Positions 10,340 to 22,479 of a stretch of DNA of 64,000 nucleotides are shown one piece after another. This stretch comes from Metallyticus violacea (Eukaryota > Arthropoda > Insecta > Mantodea > Metallyticidae), in the NCBI GenBank assembly GCA_030762175.1, contig CM060843.1:113179369-113243368 (forward strand). The letters are read 5' to 3'. Both the position numbers and the translations under genes were made by a program. How positions within the stretch are numbered: position 1 is the stretch's first letter; every line of letters begins with the position of its first letter. The notes beneath the pieces are model-generated. The model had not been told where the DNA came from and ran no database searches. It saw only the letters and a list, made by a program, of their open reading frames with translations.

Positions 10340-11305
10340 ATTGTGCTTCATAAGGGCAAAGGCCTCCTAACAAGTAGGGGCAGCTTGCTTTTTCCTAACG
10401 TGGTGCGCTATTCCACCGTAGTTTTTCGTATGCTGTTTAAGACACTGACTGATTTGTTCTTTGGCTACTCCTCACCTCACTGCAGTAGTTGCTTCTCGAG
10501 AGATTTCCTTTTTCTCTTCATTTTGCTACTCTTGATCAATCTGGACCTGCATGTTCCTTGAACAAGTCTGTCCATCTTCTTCTGGGTCTGCCTTGCGTTC
10601 TTTTTACTACCCGGTAGTCCCACATGCAGATCTTGTAGGTCCTGCATTTTTGCTACATGACTGTCCCATTGCCATTTGCTTCTGGTAGCTATTTGTGCGA
10701 TGCCCGTTGTCTGAAATAACTGATTTATTAATACTATAGGTATTTTGCCCTTCAAAGTTATTCCCAGGATATTGCGTTGCATTTTTCTTTGGTATATTTG
10801 AATTTTTTTGTTATTGACCATATAGTAACACAGGGTATATACAGGTTTCAAGCGTCTGAAATCTGATTTTCTTAGTTAGTGTTTGGTCTAACAATATAAA
10901 CTTAAGGGTCCAAAATGCTCTCCAGATTAATGAGATCCTTCTTTGTATTTATTTTTCCATTTTATCATGGAAGGAAATCTGTTCTCCTAGGTGTGTATAT
11001 TCGCTTACATATGTAAGGACTGTTCCATCTATTTTTATTGGGGTGTCAATTCTGTTTGAAATCAACTGTATTTCAGCTTGTTTAGTGGCAGCCCTGCATT
11101 TTTACTATGGTCACTTAGCATAGTTTTTAGTGCTTTCGGTATTTTGCCGAATAAGACCACATCGTCGGCAAATCTTAGATTTGTAAGTCGACTGCCGTTT
11201 ATGTTGATTGTGAAATTATTATGGAAGTTCATTTTCCTGAATATATGTTCCATTATACAAGTGAAGACTTTGGGAGAGATTGGATCGCCTTTCTAATCGG
11301 AATGA
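10340..11305 (-). pseudogene. Non-LTR retrotransposon reverse transcriptase, C-terminal fragment
   Basis: Reading the minus strand from 11305 downward, the order expected in a LINE ORF2 appears. First is a KGDPISPKVF segment (the 'R-Q-G-D-P-I-S-P' region of reverse transcriptase, RT). Next come NLRFADDVVLFG, the catalytic FADD box (11253-11062 frame), and EYTHLGEQISF, the 'YLG' region. Last is a C-terminal domain in the 10851-10477 frame: QRKMQRNILGITLKGKIP, IAQIATRSKWQWDSHVAKM and an RLIKSS...KSLEKQL tail. Stops and frameshifts separate these blocks, and everything 5' of the RT palm (endonuclease, fingers) is missing. The elements such proteins come from copy their own RNA into nicked DNA. 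This is a dead, 5'-truncated copy; the clade is not assigned. Confidence 0.88.
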
Positions 11306-12189
11306 TTGCCCTTTTTCTTCTATTTTTACTTTCGCAAAACTTTGACTATAGATTTTGTGTAAGATACGAATGCACTTTGCCTTTATTCCACATTACACGA
11401 CACAAATATTTTCATCGCGCAAGGGAAATTTATGAAATATTAGCGGATTTTTTTTTGTGCGGTGGTTTTGCGATCAAACAACGTGTAACCATTTTAATTA
11501 AATCAAGCATCATCGGAGAAATTATTTATCGCAGAACAGTAATATTCTGCAGAAATTACATGATTACGTCGCCCAGTTTGATAGAAGCGAACTTCTTGTC
11601 TCCAAGAATTTCCCATTTTCTGTTGACATATGCTCTTCTAGATCCCCTTTTCCCTTCAGCTGCAATAATTTGCGTTATCCAAGGATTACGTGAACGAAAC
11701 TTGCAGGTACTTGAGAGTGAAGTTTATCAACAGAGATGACGGGTAATTTGTTTTCAAATGTATTTGCACAAGATTTCTGAGCACTTCTTTTCAAAACATT
11801 CTTTTATACAGCTACACTAATTCTCAAATATAAAATACTACTTAGACTTGTCTCAATCTGCTCATATAATCAAATAAGAAATGGTCAAACAATTCGAAGT
11901 GCACTTTTAACCGGGGAGAACTAGTATATGATGAAATGCTATGAGACACAAAGAGAGCATTGGAGGTTGCCGTTATAAATTTAAGCGGAACGGATTCTAA
12001 GGTCCATTCACAAGTTACTCATGCATATGACGAAGACAAATGTGGCCTCAAGTTTGCAGCATCAGTCAATTAAGTTCCTTATTCTTCTGTCTGGAATTTA
12101 TTGCTACTCCTTTTGCTAAGCAAATATTTCGATGATTTGGAAGTGTACTTTTTAATAAAAAAAAAAAAAAGCAACATTGTTTCCATTGC
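11306..12189. other. No recognised feature
   Basis: A plus-strand open frame (11221-11739) begins in antisense LINE sequence and continues here, ending soon after a TTGCAG/GTACTTG donor-like site near 11707. It has no recognisable domain. An A-run lies near 12157-12170. Confidence 0.5.
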
Positions 12190-12625
12190 CTAATGTAAAC
12201 TATAATTGAACAAACTGTAGGTTCTAAAAATAACACCATCCAAATGATGTCCGATTTTTCTTTCCTTGACTTTGAGGTTCAGCGCGTTATATGAAGTCTT
12301 TCGTACCGCGTTAATCTCTGGATGAAGCTTTTCCTTCACACTATTAATTGTTCGGGGTTTGTTAATATTCACGTGTCCTTAGAATTAAATCCAGTGGAAA
12401 ACAATTGGGTGAAGAGCAGCCCACGGTGAGAGATGACACGTGCAGGAAACATTTAATTTACAGCTGCCATTGAAACTCTGGATGTATTCCCAGTTTGCCT
12501 TCTTGTTGAAACCAAAGTTGAAGGTAGAAATGAATAATCTCCAAAATGCTCCATACTGACTTATTGGGAAGGACAGTCGGACTGTTAAACTTTTTAAGGA
12601 GCACGTTTCTTTTGACATATGTTTT
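12190..12625 (-). pseudogene. DDE (Tc1/mariner superfamily) transposase, C-terminal relic
   Basis: On the minus strand, the C-terminus reads NINKPRTINSVKEKL, then EINAVRK, then GHHLDGVIFRT before a stop. This is the 'NKPRTI...EI...HL..VIF+T' ending of DDE transposases that follow the 'WFQQDGA...RSPDL...DFFLWG' block. Upstream, a decayed WFQQEG stretch and SPWAALHP-type sequence occupy the right place, but the second and third catalytic acidic residues are not intact. Stops and frame changes interrupt the ORF, and the N-terminal half is absent. Substrate would be its own inverted repeats; none were found. Confidence 0.75.
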
Positions 12626-12755
12626 CATACAGATGCCGTCGTATAAAATTATTCAACCAAAACACGTTGCAACGCGAACTTGCCCATGTTGGCCCATATT
12701 GCAAAGTTAGAGTCTATGCTGCGTACGAACTATAAATGCATTTGTTAAAATGGCA

Positions 12756-12801
12756 AACACCAGTTGCGTAGCATTCTACTATTCCATCGCCAACTGGTGT
12801 T
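12756..12801. repeat. Hairpin with 11-bp perfect arms
   Basis: AACACCAGTTG (12756-12766) and CAACTGGTGTT (12791-12801) are exact inverted repeats around a 24-base spacer; the pairing extends by GCG/CGC with one bulged base. Confidence 0.7.
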
Positions 12802-14741
12802 CATCCCCTCTCATTTCATAAAAGCACAACTTTCTTAGCCAAAGTTATTGCTAATCTAAAACATGTGGTATTTCTGTATTAAACAAAAGGCAATTTTCGT
12901 TTTCAGCGTCATAATTCTAGTTCTCTAGTATACAAAAATGCATTGCTGTCTTCCGCTTTAAGTCCGTACAGTAGTCTTATGTCTTTAGTGTGTGTAACTT
13001 TTGTTTTTCTCTAGATATGTAAACTTTAAGCATTTTCTTTCCTACAAAACGCCCCAATTGTGTAATTTTTGTTACACACTGGTGACAGTTGGTACGTCAG
13101 TTCACAGATTTATACCAATTAAATTTTATTGGGGCACATTTAAAACTTTTTCTTGCGGCTCTTATTATAATTTTAAGAGGTTCAAAAAAGTAGAAAAAAC
13201 AGATTTACCACCGGCATACATTAAAACCCACAGTAATTTCAAGAAATGATGAGCTTGTTGATATGACGCAAATGCATTTAAATGTATCTATAATTTCTAA
13301 ACCATAAAGAAGCAATGGTGTGTTAATATATAATATTGAAATTATTACATTTTTCAAAATTTACTCGTGGATAATCTTAAATTTCAAAATGAAACCTCAC
13401 GAATTCCCCCTTTTCAAGAAAATAACTGTTTGTATTTGGATTTTTTGAATTTTTTACAATCTATTGTTATTTTATTAACATCATCCATGGTAACAACATT
13501 GATACACAAAAACACTTGCACAAAGCAAAGTAACTGCTACTGAAAGTTCAAAACATTCCGCATTTTTAATTTTTGCGTCTTCGTTGTTTTCTACTGCTCT
13601 GATTGTTACTAACAGATTTGTATTAAAAGTCAATTTCATTATGCATCAAAGTCAAAGTTAATTGCGTTCATAAACATTTAAGAGATGATGTACAAGAAAA
13701 TTTCTAAAGGGATTAATAATCCATTGGTAACACTAATAAAAAAACTGCAATAGATATTTTCATTCAGGACAGACATGTCTAAACACATTGTGAAAACACT
13801 TATCAGAAAATAATCATTATATCGCATTTAAGTTTCTCAATCCCGACTCTGCAGGTGTATTCCATTACACACCACAGAAACACACCCAGCAATAACCGAA
13901 GCAAAATTCCATAATGACGTACTAAGTCAAGCGAATGTTTATTCATGTACTAATTAAGTGTAAGTAGCTGTTATGTTCATAAGTACTTAGGCACTGGACT
14001 TAGAAAGCGGATGCTTCAGGCTAAATAAGCAACAATTACCATGCCGCTGTTCCAGTGACCTTGAACTTACGACCTTTGATTATCGACTACCCGATTTATG
14101 AGTATAATCACTGACACGGGTGTAATTCAGAAGATTTTATAGCAAGCTCCAATTATGTCCAGTAGCCCTATATCAAAATGGAGAAGGCAGCGTTTGACAC
14201 GCATACGCAATAGTACGCCAGACATCAGAACAGAAAGTTCATTGTGGTGAGATTATATCTTTCTACCTTTATATACCTCAGGTAATAATCTGATGCATGA
14301 ATTAATGATAATAATAATGATTATTTTATAATTTTACAATTTAGTGACCAAATAAACTTTAGACATTGCATATTTATTTTGTTCTTTTTGATAAAATATT
14401 AAATAATTTGTACAGTAGCTTCCCGAGGTATTGATATTCTTCCTCTTCTGTGTGCTTGTATTTTAACAGACTATTCTCTAACAAAGCTAATTTTGCTAGC
14501 CAAATATTAAACAAGTACAATTTTAAATAATCGCAATACATGAAGATTTGAATTACAAGCACAATTCTTAGAAACATTAAGTGTTTGCTTAAGATGAACT
14601 TTCTATATTGTTCGATAATTGTTTTTTTTTTATTATATTTTTGACGTAGCACAAAGAGGGAAATTATAAAAAGTTTTAAGTTTTTGAGGAGAAGGGAGTA
14701 TCGAGAAAGTTAAAAATTAAATTGTAATAGTTTTATAGTTT
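12802..14741. other. AT-rich gene-free stretch
   Basis: ORFs at 13001-13249 (plus) and 14374-14652 (minus) have compositions expected of AT-rich noncoding DNA and no recognisable motif. Confidence 0.5.
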
Positions 14742-15090
14742 TAGGAGTAGATCTTCCACCTCCTTAGTCTGGTGGTTAGCGTTGCAGGCCGGGAAGTCCG
14801 GGTTCGATTCCCGGTACTTACGAATTTTTCTAAGTTAGGGAGGTCTGGGATGGATCCCACCCATCCTCGTGAGGACAATTGGGAAGCTACCTGATGGAGA
14901 GTGGCGATCTTCGATCTAGTAAGCCGCGATATAGCGACCGGCGGATGCGGTGTGCCAATCACATGCCCCCTATGCAATACTGCCCTCTACCAATGATTTC
15001 ATGTGATGGAGGTAGAGGACGCAGCGGTCGTCGCGGTAAGCTAAGGCCCACATGAGCTGTAAAAGGCTAGAAGTAAGTATAGGAGTAGAT
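14742..15090 (+). mobile_element. SINE-E, 327 bp, tRNA-derived, with perfect TSD
   Basis: The element is 14753-15079, bounded by a perfect 11-bp TSD TAGGAGTAGAT (14742-14752 and 15080-15090). The head CTTAGTCTGGTGGTTAGCG (A-box) and GGGTTCGATTCCCGGTA (B-box) are close to tRNA consensus. The GC-rich body continues with GGGAGGTCTGGG, AAGCCGCGATATAGCG and GGACGCAGCGGTCGTCGCGG. Good box preservation and an exact TSD indicate a relatively recent insertion. This is the only copy in the window and differs from SINE-A, -B and -C. Confidence 0.9.
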
Positions 15091-15344
15091 GTCAGAAGAA
15101 TGTAAAATGGAAAAGGGAGTTAAACGTCTCCAGTTTAAGGTCATTATTTTTCATAGCCGACTTATATCAAATTCTGAAACAATGCCTAAGGAAAAAAAAA
15201 AAAAAAACTGGAAAATGATAAAACTCGAGTGCATACGGATGATAAGTATAGCAACACTTAAACAAAATATTTAACAGACAGTGATTGATTGGGCAAGTAT
15301 GTATAAAGTAAAAGGATTACAAGTGAATGCACCTAAAAGCAATG

Positions 15345-15560
15345 TAATGCATTGGAAACAAACAACTAAAGATAGAGGGCTGTATCTTCGGCTAACTCTC
15401 TCTTTGTCCATTCCCGATCTACCTTCAGCAATAAGGGAATCAAACCAACTTGATGCTTTTCGAGGGCAGGACGACCTGTATATGGCGCATCTTCCCCACA
15501 ATCACGTCCTTATCGAAAGGGCGACACCCAATGGGCTACCGTCCTATATAGAAATGTTTC
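15345..15560 (-). pseudogene. Mariner (SETMAR-type) transposase N-terminal HTH relic
   Basis: Read on the minus strand from about 15560, the sequence gives YRTVAHWVSPFR, GEDAPYTGRPALEKHQV and LLKVDREWTKRELAEDTAL. This is the paired helix-turn-helix organisation of mariner transposases: first helical domain, GRP hinge, then the 'DRRWT.REL' second domain. There is a stop after the first block. The catalytic domain is absent, and the fragment is unlike the mariner copies at 8.3, 46 and 49 kb, so it belongs to another subfamily. The plus-strand ORF over the same bases (15281-15586) is a shadow. Confidence 0.78.
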
Positions 15561-17077
15561 ATTGCTACAGATTTCTTGCTTCCTGAAATTCCTGTCATGT
15601 GCTACTTCAATTTTAGCCCATGCACGCTGCTTACTTTCAGAAAACCAAATTGAACCATTACTTAACAGCTTTGAATTCGTACAACCACAAGAAGTGCACT
15701 ATTGATATTAAGTATGTTGAACAACATATTTCTCTATATATTCTGAGAACAACGCTCTCAAATGTTAATTAACAACTTAGAGATAGTGTATGCAATAAAT
15801 ACACCTTCCAGCACTAATAATTTAAAGCAGAAAAAAAAGATAGATATAAAATGAAAAAATGGGCTTTTATATTTAATTAAAACTCAAAAAATTAGATGTA
15901 GAAGCTAATCACAACCCTGAGAAGGCTAATCAAATAATCAGGAAGAAAGAACTTAGTAAAAGGACAAAATACACAATTGAGATTAACCTCGGAAGCTATC
16001 TCTGGCTCTCCGTCGATTGCAGAATAATTTAAATAATTAATATTTGTAATTTTAGAATCAGCAACTCCGTAATTATGTACAAATATGTTGTGCATTTTCT
16101 TTCAGTAGAGGAACTTTAATGACGTAACTCGTATATGTAAAATTAATATTGTATAGTGTTTAAATGTGTTCTTAAAGTGTAATTTTTGGTAATATTTAAG
16201 AAATAACGTGTTGAAATGTAACATGATAAAGAAAAACTCTCGTCTTTCTCCGAACACTGAACGGCTTATCTAAAAGTCAGGCATTGCAAGGTGGTCCCTT
16301 GTAGCATGCAACTAGGGCAGAAACCGCCCTATTTGGCGACAAAGGTACAGGTGTCCGAGTAAAAATATCGTTGGCAGTAACGTATGATATTTCCTAGCGA
16401 AGAAATGAAATTCAGTTAGGTAAGCATTGACGTATGAGTGACGTTAACACAGAATTGGTGGGAGTGTTTCACACCATTGCTCATTTTGTATGGTGTATAA
16501 AAGGGATAAATTTTTCCCAAAAGGGGGGCAGTCTCAGAATTTTTCGAGCCCAGATACGTGTGGCTGCCGTCGCCCGGAGATCAGCGAAAAAGCGGCCTAA
16601 GTACAAAGTACAGCTCCGTCTACTAAGCTTGAGTGTCAGTCCCCACGTTAATTGCCGATACATCATTGAGCTGCATTAAGAATTCTATTGAATAAACAAT
16701 CACTTCGCCTCGGCCCCATTCGGATAACGCAATAAATTAAAGTGTTTGCCAAGATTACCTTGCCTGCTGTTCGGCGTAAGATGTGTTTGCCCGAATATTT
16801 ACATCAAGGAGAATAAACGACATCAACAAGTAAATAGCGAAGCGATATTTATCGACTCCTTTTGCGTCGGAATCCCGTCTCACGCCCGGCTAGCTCACAG
16901 CCCCCAAGGTCCAGCGAAACGCCCTCGACAGGATCTCATCGAAGAAGAGTCTGCAGCAGCTTTGGCGAAACCTGCAATCCGCGGGCATAAATTATTTACT
17001 GCAGCAACTGTGCACCCCAATTCCAATTCCCCACCTTCAATCTGATGTCATATCCAACTCCTCTGTACGGAGCACAG
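15561..17077. other. No recognised feature
   Basis: AT-rich to about 16250, then locally GC-richer. A 99-codon plus ORF at 16746-17045 shows moderately balanced codons but no recognisable domain and no convincing splice sites. Confidence 0.45.
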
Positions 17078-17132
17078 AGTGTTAAATAAATAGAAATAAA
17101 AGCAGATTAGCGGTAGCAAATATGAGACATTG
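17078..17132 (+). repeat. 55-bp dispersed repeat, copy 2
   Basis: Gap-free match (six differences in 55) to 9206-9260. The left flanks of the two copies are unrelated, so the homology starts abruptly at AGTGTTAAAT. Confidence 0.75.
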
Positions 17133-18339
17133 AGATAGAGTGTAAAGCTAAAAGGAATAAAAGTATAAATAAAAAATAAGGGGAAAATTAGATTTAGAGC
17201 TGATAGTCATTGAAAAGAATGAAATGAGTTTGTTTGGACACTTTAGTGTTGATCGCATTGTGAATCCCTAAACCGTTTCTGGTTGATCTAATTTTTAAAT
17301 GTTATGTAACTTTTCAACACTTTCTTCTGGAAGACTGGGCACTCTCTTAGAGACGTTGTAACATTTCCACAATATCCTGAAAGATTGTCCATTTCTGCAA
17401 ACTGCTGGTTAATATTCTCTGTGGTTTCGCGATCTGATGAAAATATTTTCTCTAAGAAAGCAAGACACTCGAGCAATTCAACCCCCTGACAATGAAACAC
17501 AAGCCTTGTGGCTTGAAGCATTATTCTGAAGAAAGAGCACATCTTATCCTAACTTTCCGCATCATTTCTATTGGATTGCACTTCGAAATTTTGAAATTAA
17601 ATTAGTATAATAATGTCATGTTACTGTGGCCATTTTCTGTAAATAATCCTCAGGGATAGCTCAATAGCTTAACCTCCCCCCCCCAAAAAAAACAGCAGGA
17701 TCTTATTTGCTAATGGTGCAGTCCAGATATTTTTCCATTCTTTATTTTGCATTTTAGTTTCAGATAATAGTGCTGAACCCATGACTCGGGTTACAGACCT
17801 GTCAAGAAATTTCAGTTTTTCAGTTTGGAAATGTCTTAAATTCAGTTACCAATCTTGGCTTTGAATAGGTGTGAGCATTCTGTGTAGCCATTTAACTAAC
17901 TTTTATCTCTAATTATTTGGTTAATATATTATATGCTCTGTGGAATGAGATGCCTGAATCATACTAAATTATGCACTTTGTTTACATTTTCTTTTGGAGT
18001 AATAATAGTCCAGTGATCTCCGCCATATTCATCTTCAAGGATCTTCTACCACATTTAAACTCGCAAACCATATTTTTTACACTTAACATAGGGCAGCATA
18101 TTTCCCCAAAGTTATGACATGCCATGATTTATTTCACAAGAAGATATACAACAGACATTTATGCCACACAATCATTTTAAACAGCTGCTATGAAGCAACG
18201 GAACATTGTATGAATTTGAAACTGCATAGCCGCCGTTTTCAAGTATCAGCTAAACTTGTGGCATGATACAAAACGATTACAGCTTGAAAGGAGTCAGAAG
18301 CGAGCATTGGAATAAGCCCTGGTACTAAGCAAGAAAAAT
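17133..18339. other. No supported gene
   Basis: A minus ORF at 17288-17542 (84 codons) is unrecognised. At 17652-17672, GGGATAGCTCAATAGCTTAACC resembles a tRNA A-box, but a C run and no B-box follow. Confidence 0.45.
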
Positions 18340-18540
18340 GTTGTAAGTTACATCAGAGAGCGAAGGGGGAAGAGTAAGGCCTAAGAAAGAATGGCAAAAA
18401 TATGTGGGACCGATAATGGATAGGAAAGGATAGAGCATGCAAAACGCTAAATGGCCGGCTGTAATAGCGAAGAAGGATTATAGGAGACGGCTGCAAGCAT
18501 TCGATTTCTGGAAATGGCATGGAGAGAGGTCTGGTATTTG
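18340..18540 (+). pseudogene. Possible LINE C-terminal fragment
   Basis: A broken frame reads RPKKEWQKYVGPIMDRKG and, after stops, AKKDYRRRLQAFDFWKW. The spacing resembles the 'GRPRKRW...G....WR' C-terminus of many insect LINE ORF2 proteins. The match is short and interrupted, so this is a weak call. Confidence 0.4.
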
Positions 18541-18811
18541 GTGAACATTCTTGTCTTATAATTAAGCGCTTCCTAAAGAAATTTAGTTACACATGGTATA
18601 AAATCCATGTGGCATATTACATTATACTTCATCAATTCAGTAGCTGGGTAAAGTAGCAAGTTCATCAGCATATAAATGATTGAAAACTGAAGTGTTGAAC
18701 AGTTTTAATAGAAAAATGTTGAAAATCTGAAAAAAATAATTTTTTATTCTCGTGCACTCCCAAGATTTTATACTATGTAAAATCGTAGTGCAATTTTGCA
18801 TTACTAAATCT

Positions 18812-18982
18812 TTAAAATGTACGACACGGGACCCATGGCTTTACTTCCCTTCCGTAGGAAGGCATTTAGGTTTACTTAAGATTTTTACACCCGAAAAATT
18901 CCATCGATCCTGGCTGGGTTTGAACCCGCGATCTTGGGTTTAGAAGGCAAGTATGGTTACCACTGGACCACCAGAACCGACT
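18812..18982 (-). mobile_element. SINE-A, head and mid-body only
   Basis: Antisense copy with intact A- and B-box regions (complement of GGGTTTGAACCCGCGATCTT, then GGTTACCACTGGACCACC) and the CCCGAAAAATTCCATCG body. It stops abruptly after AAATGTACGACACGGG; the 3' third is missing. No clear TSD is seen. Confidence 0.88.
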
Positions 18983-20369
18983 AAGATGAATGGTGACTAC
19001 TTTCTTGTTACCTCCTGAAGTCATACCCAATCCTCAATTTGATAATAAATATTTAGTTCTCGGCAGCGATAGTAAAGGAGTTGGTTCTTTTGTTGTTATA
19101 ATAAACTTAATGTTTCAACACAAAAGACTCACTATTTACAGTGGCGTAGGTACTGAATGTTTAATTATCAACTTAAGTGACAGAGTTCGGTTTCGGGTAA
19201 GGATAAAGCTGTCTGAAGAGCATCATTCAATGAGGTAAATATAAGTGACTAATTTATAAAGTTTTTGAGTTAGCCAGGATTCAAATCGAAGTCATGTACA
19301 AACATTTTAAGGCATAGCCGGAACTCAAGTGAAGGAACTTCGGCTTACCGTGCCTATGGTTTAACCATTTGTGCTGTACGGCCAAAGCAACGCAATTCTC
19401 CTGAGTTTATATACTCCGAAAATCTCGAAGGCTTTGGTGAGTCCCGGCTGCGATCTCCGTAGTTTCTTGTTTCATAATTTGCCCATTTCTATATTTGACA
19501 CAAGCAAAATAAAAAAGTACCTATTTGTAGCACCAGTTATGATATCAAGATATAAAAAATTCTAAAGAACATATACGCTCAAAAAATAAAAAATTCTGTT
19601 AAGCTACTGTCTTTTTCATCAAATATTTATCATATATTCTACATTTCTTCTCGCCATATATACCAAAGCGGAAGGTTATACGAGATATTTTAAATAGTTG
19701 TTTATTAATACATAACATTTTATAAAAATTATAAAAATATTCAGTGATATTTGTGATTTTCTGGATTCATCTAATCAAAACTCACGACATATAAATTAGA
19801 AATTACTGCATTAATAATAATTTTAAAGAAAACAAATGTTTACAACATATTTTCAAAACATTAGTAAATTAATATACAAAAATAGAATTAAGCTGCGGAT
19901 GCGGAAATGCCTGTACGGTTAAGTTACTAAAATAAAAGAAAATTTAAACGATAAACACGATATAAATCGTTATAAAACACAAAACGCCCAGTTGTATTTT
20001 CCAGGTATTCGGAAGGCTGTAACACAAAGTACGCCTGACAAATGGGGTCCCAAAGGTAATGTGTTTTCGCTCTAGAGGCGATCTACTGGAATTTTTAAGC
20101 TGCAGGAGGTATTAGTTCTGTACGGAAGCAAACGTATTTCTAAATTCAATGGATGCCTTCCCTCTTTTCGCGCCCATTATTTGTCATCTGGCTAGGTGCT
20201 ACAAAGAATCGATGGTTTCTATAGTTGGCAAATTGTCCGTCGCAGAGCTTGAAAAATGATTTTATTTACAAAAGATTTCCGCTAAGGGATGGGCCAGGTT
20301 TCCATTTTTTCTCCTGCTTCTTTTCACACTTTTGACCACCTGGCCGAGAGGCGGCGGAAGTGTCGGGAG
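18983..20369. other. Mostly AT-rich, nothing recognised
   Basis: A weak antisense tRNA-like stretch is present near 19265-19330 (GCCAGGATTCAAATCGAAG resembles an inverted B-box) but no copies or TSD support it. No gene is seen. Confidence 0.4.
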
Positions 20370-20377
20370 TATAAAAG
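20370..20377 (+). promoter_or_regulatory. Candidate TATA box
   Basis: TATAAAAG directly downstream of a local GC-rich patch (GAGGCGGCGGAAGTGTCGGG) and 22-34 bases upstream of TCA-type initiator-like words. No transcript or ORF downstream confirms it. Confidence 0.2.
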
Positions 20378-20720
20378 CTTCCTTTCCTTTGTCACGAACT
20401 GATTCATGCGCTTTGAAACTTCATTTGAAGAAATGTATTATCAAGTGTTGACCATTTCCATCTTTCCCCTGACATCCTAGGTTTTGCTAAACGATTATCT
20501 CTTTCAATCGTTTCTTTTCTCTCTTTCAGACAGCTCTTTGTCGTCTAATAAATACTCCCCTATTTAGTTAAAATGTTTAAACGGGAATAAAGCGTAGCCA
20601 TTGATTGGGGAAAGCTTTCAGACCACCACGTTTGACTTGGCACTGCACGCTGGACAGCGCACCGAAAATAATGGGATTCGGTGCATGGTTTGGCAAAGAA
20701 ATCGCTATTCTGATTTTAAT

Positions 20721-20754
<34 letters not shown>

Positions 20755-20798
20755 GGAGGGAGATAGGGAGGAAGGAAGGAAGGAAAGAAGGAAGGAAG
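20721..20798. repeat. (AAAG)n / (GGAA)n microsatellite
   Basis: About eight AAAG units pass into GGGA and GGAA units. ORFs on both strands through this tract are repeat artefacts. Confidence 0.95.
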
Positions 20799-22479
20799 AC
20801 TTTGTTGTGATGGTGAATGCTGCAAACAAAGACAGTCTTGTAACAAGAAAACAATGCACTGATCAACAAAAAATTCATTTGAAAAGAAACTAAGCAGTTT
20901 TGACTAATTTTGTGGCCTCTGAGAAAATAAATAATTTTACGATTTTCAATTGGTGGTTGTTTAAGTGATGCAGCCTTTACCCAGTTTTGCCACAATTTTA
21001 ACGAGATTCTCATATAAGTTTACCATGGCTGTTCAAGAAAGGGATTGCTTTTTATCAACCCGAGCCTGTTTGGTAATATTGTTTTGCCAATTTCCGAGAC
21101 TACCTGAATAATAAAATGATCTTAATATGCCCTTTGCGGTTTCAAGTATGTGCGGAGCGCTGATTAATTATTTGTCAGATTTCTGTATAATATCACCTAT
21201 TAGCAATTAAATATTGTAACATGTTGTCCCTTTTTGCCTGTTCGTAATAAAGAGCAGTTTTCTGTACTTAAAACCCTTGGCTTTTTGTGACGAAGAACAA
21301 GAACGCCATATTTACGATATACTAGGCCCATCCATATGACAAGGTCTAATTATTACACATACTTGAACTAAGGCTCAAGCTGACCTGGTTTCAGACTTAT
21401 TTTTTAGCAGAAGATATCTCATATTCACCTTAAACGCATGGAATAATTCTTTTCTGCTGAAGATGATCTTCAAAGATATTGTTGATCTAATGAAATTTAT
21501 ATACTTCATACACAAACCTGAAAACTGTGAACTCAAATATCTGAATGAAGCTTAAATGTAGTTTTACTGCATACCTAATGGAAAACAACTGCTATTAAGA
21601 TACGTTAGTTATACGATCTATATGAAGGAGACCGAAATGCAAACGTGCACAGCAATATCCATATGAATTTATAATAGCACTGAATGATGCCAATACGAAT
21701 TCTTAAAAGAAAACCGTTTTAAAAATTATTGTTCAAAAGTTGCTGTCAGTATTATAAACCCAGTTGATTATACAAGCGTAGCTCAATTATCATAACCATA
21801 TCAACTAAACAAATACATATGAAAAACACAATGCTTCTAAAGCATAATGGTATACATATGTTAATATATACTTAAAATATAGCGATTACATTACTTCCAT
21901 GTTTCCGTCGTCATAGTCGTGTAATGATAATGACATGACAAGCAGGTTGTGGAATGTAATCACTAACCAGTCAAGCAATTTTGTACGTCAAGGCTTCATT
22001 GGCTTAGACTCAGTTCTTATTTCCAGTTTTAGTCTAAAGAACATGATATGACTCTCAACTATGTTCTAGAACATTTTGGCGGTGTCTAGAACCATCACAC
22101 AGTGTAACTGAAACAGAGAGCACGTTTGTCTCGGATTCTATCACAGTGGCCGGATGTGGAGGCTGCAAGAGACGTCTGAACAGGTTTCTCCTAACTTCAC
22201 TGCCACCGTTCCTTCTCCAGCTTTCAATAGAACTACTGCGCCGACAAAACAGAAAGAAACAGTTTCATCGCGGAACTACTAAGTCTTTAAGCAAGTGCAT
22301 TTGTATTGCACACTTATTTTATTTGTTTTCTTTCGATTTTAGGTGAATCTGGAGAAAACATATCTCGTTTAGGGTATGAATAGTTGTAAATATTTAAACA
22401 TGGAAGACAAAATATCAGCGATGATCACCATAATGGGAGACATTTAAGTTGTAACTAAGACAGTGTTACAATAGATCGA
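20799..22479. other. Gene-free stretch
   Basis: No recognisable repeat or coding sequence. A short plus ORF at 22146-22346 has no domain. Confidence 0.45.

Noticed and set aside
11221..11739. 172-codon plus-strand ORF, the longest in the window
   Set aside because: Its first part is antisense to the LINE reverse transcriptase around 11.2-11.3 kb; the rest has no domain and ends without clear gene structure.
14755..14822. Possible functional tRNA gene
   Set aside because: Flanked by a 327-bp unit with exact TSDs, so it is the head of SINE-E; no acceptor-stem closure was evident.
15281..15586. 101-codon plus-strand ORF with a vaguely RT-like KGLQVNAPKSNVM segment
   Set aside because: The opposite strand encodes a recognisable mariner HTH module over most of it; the RT resemblance is a few residues only.
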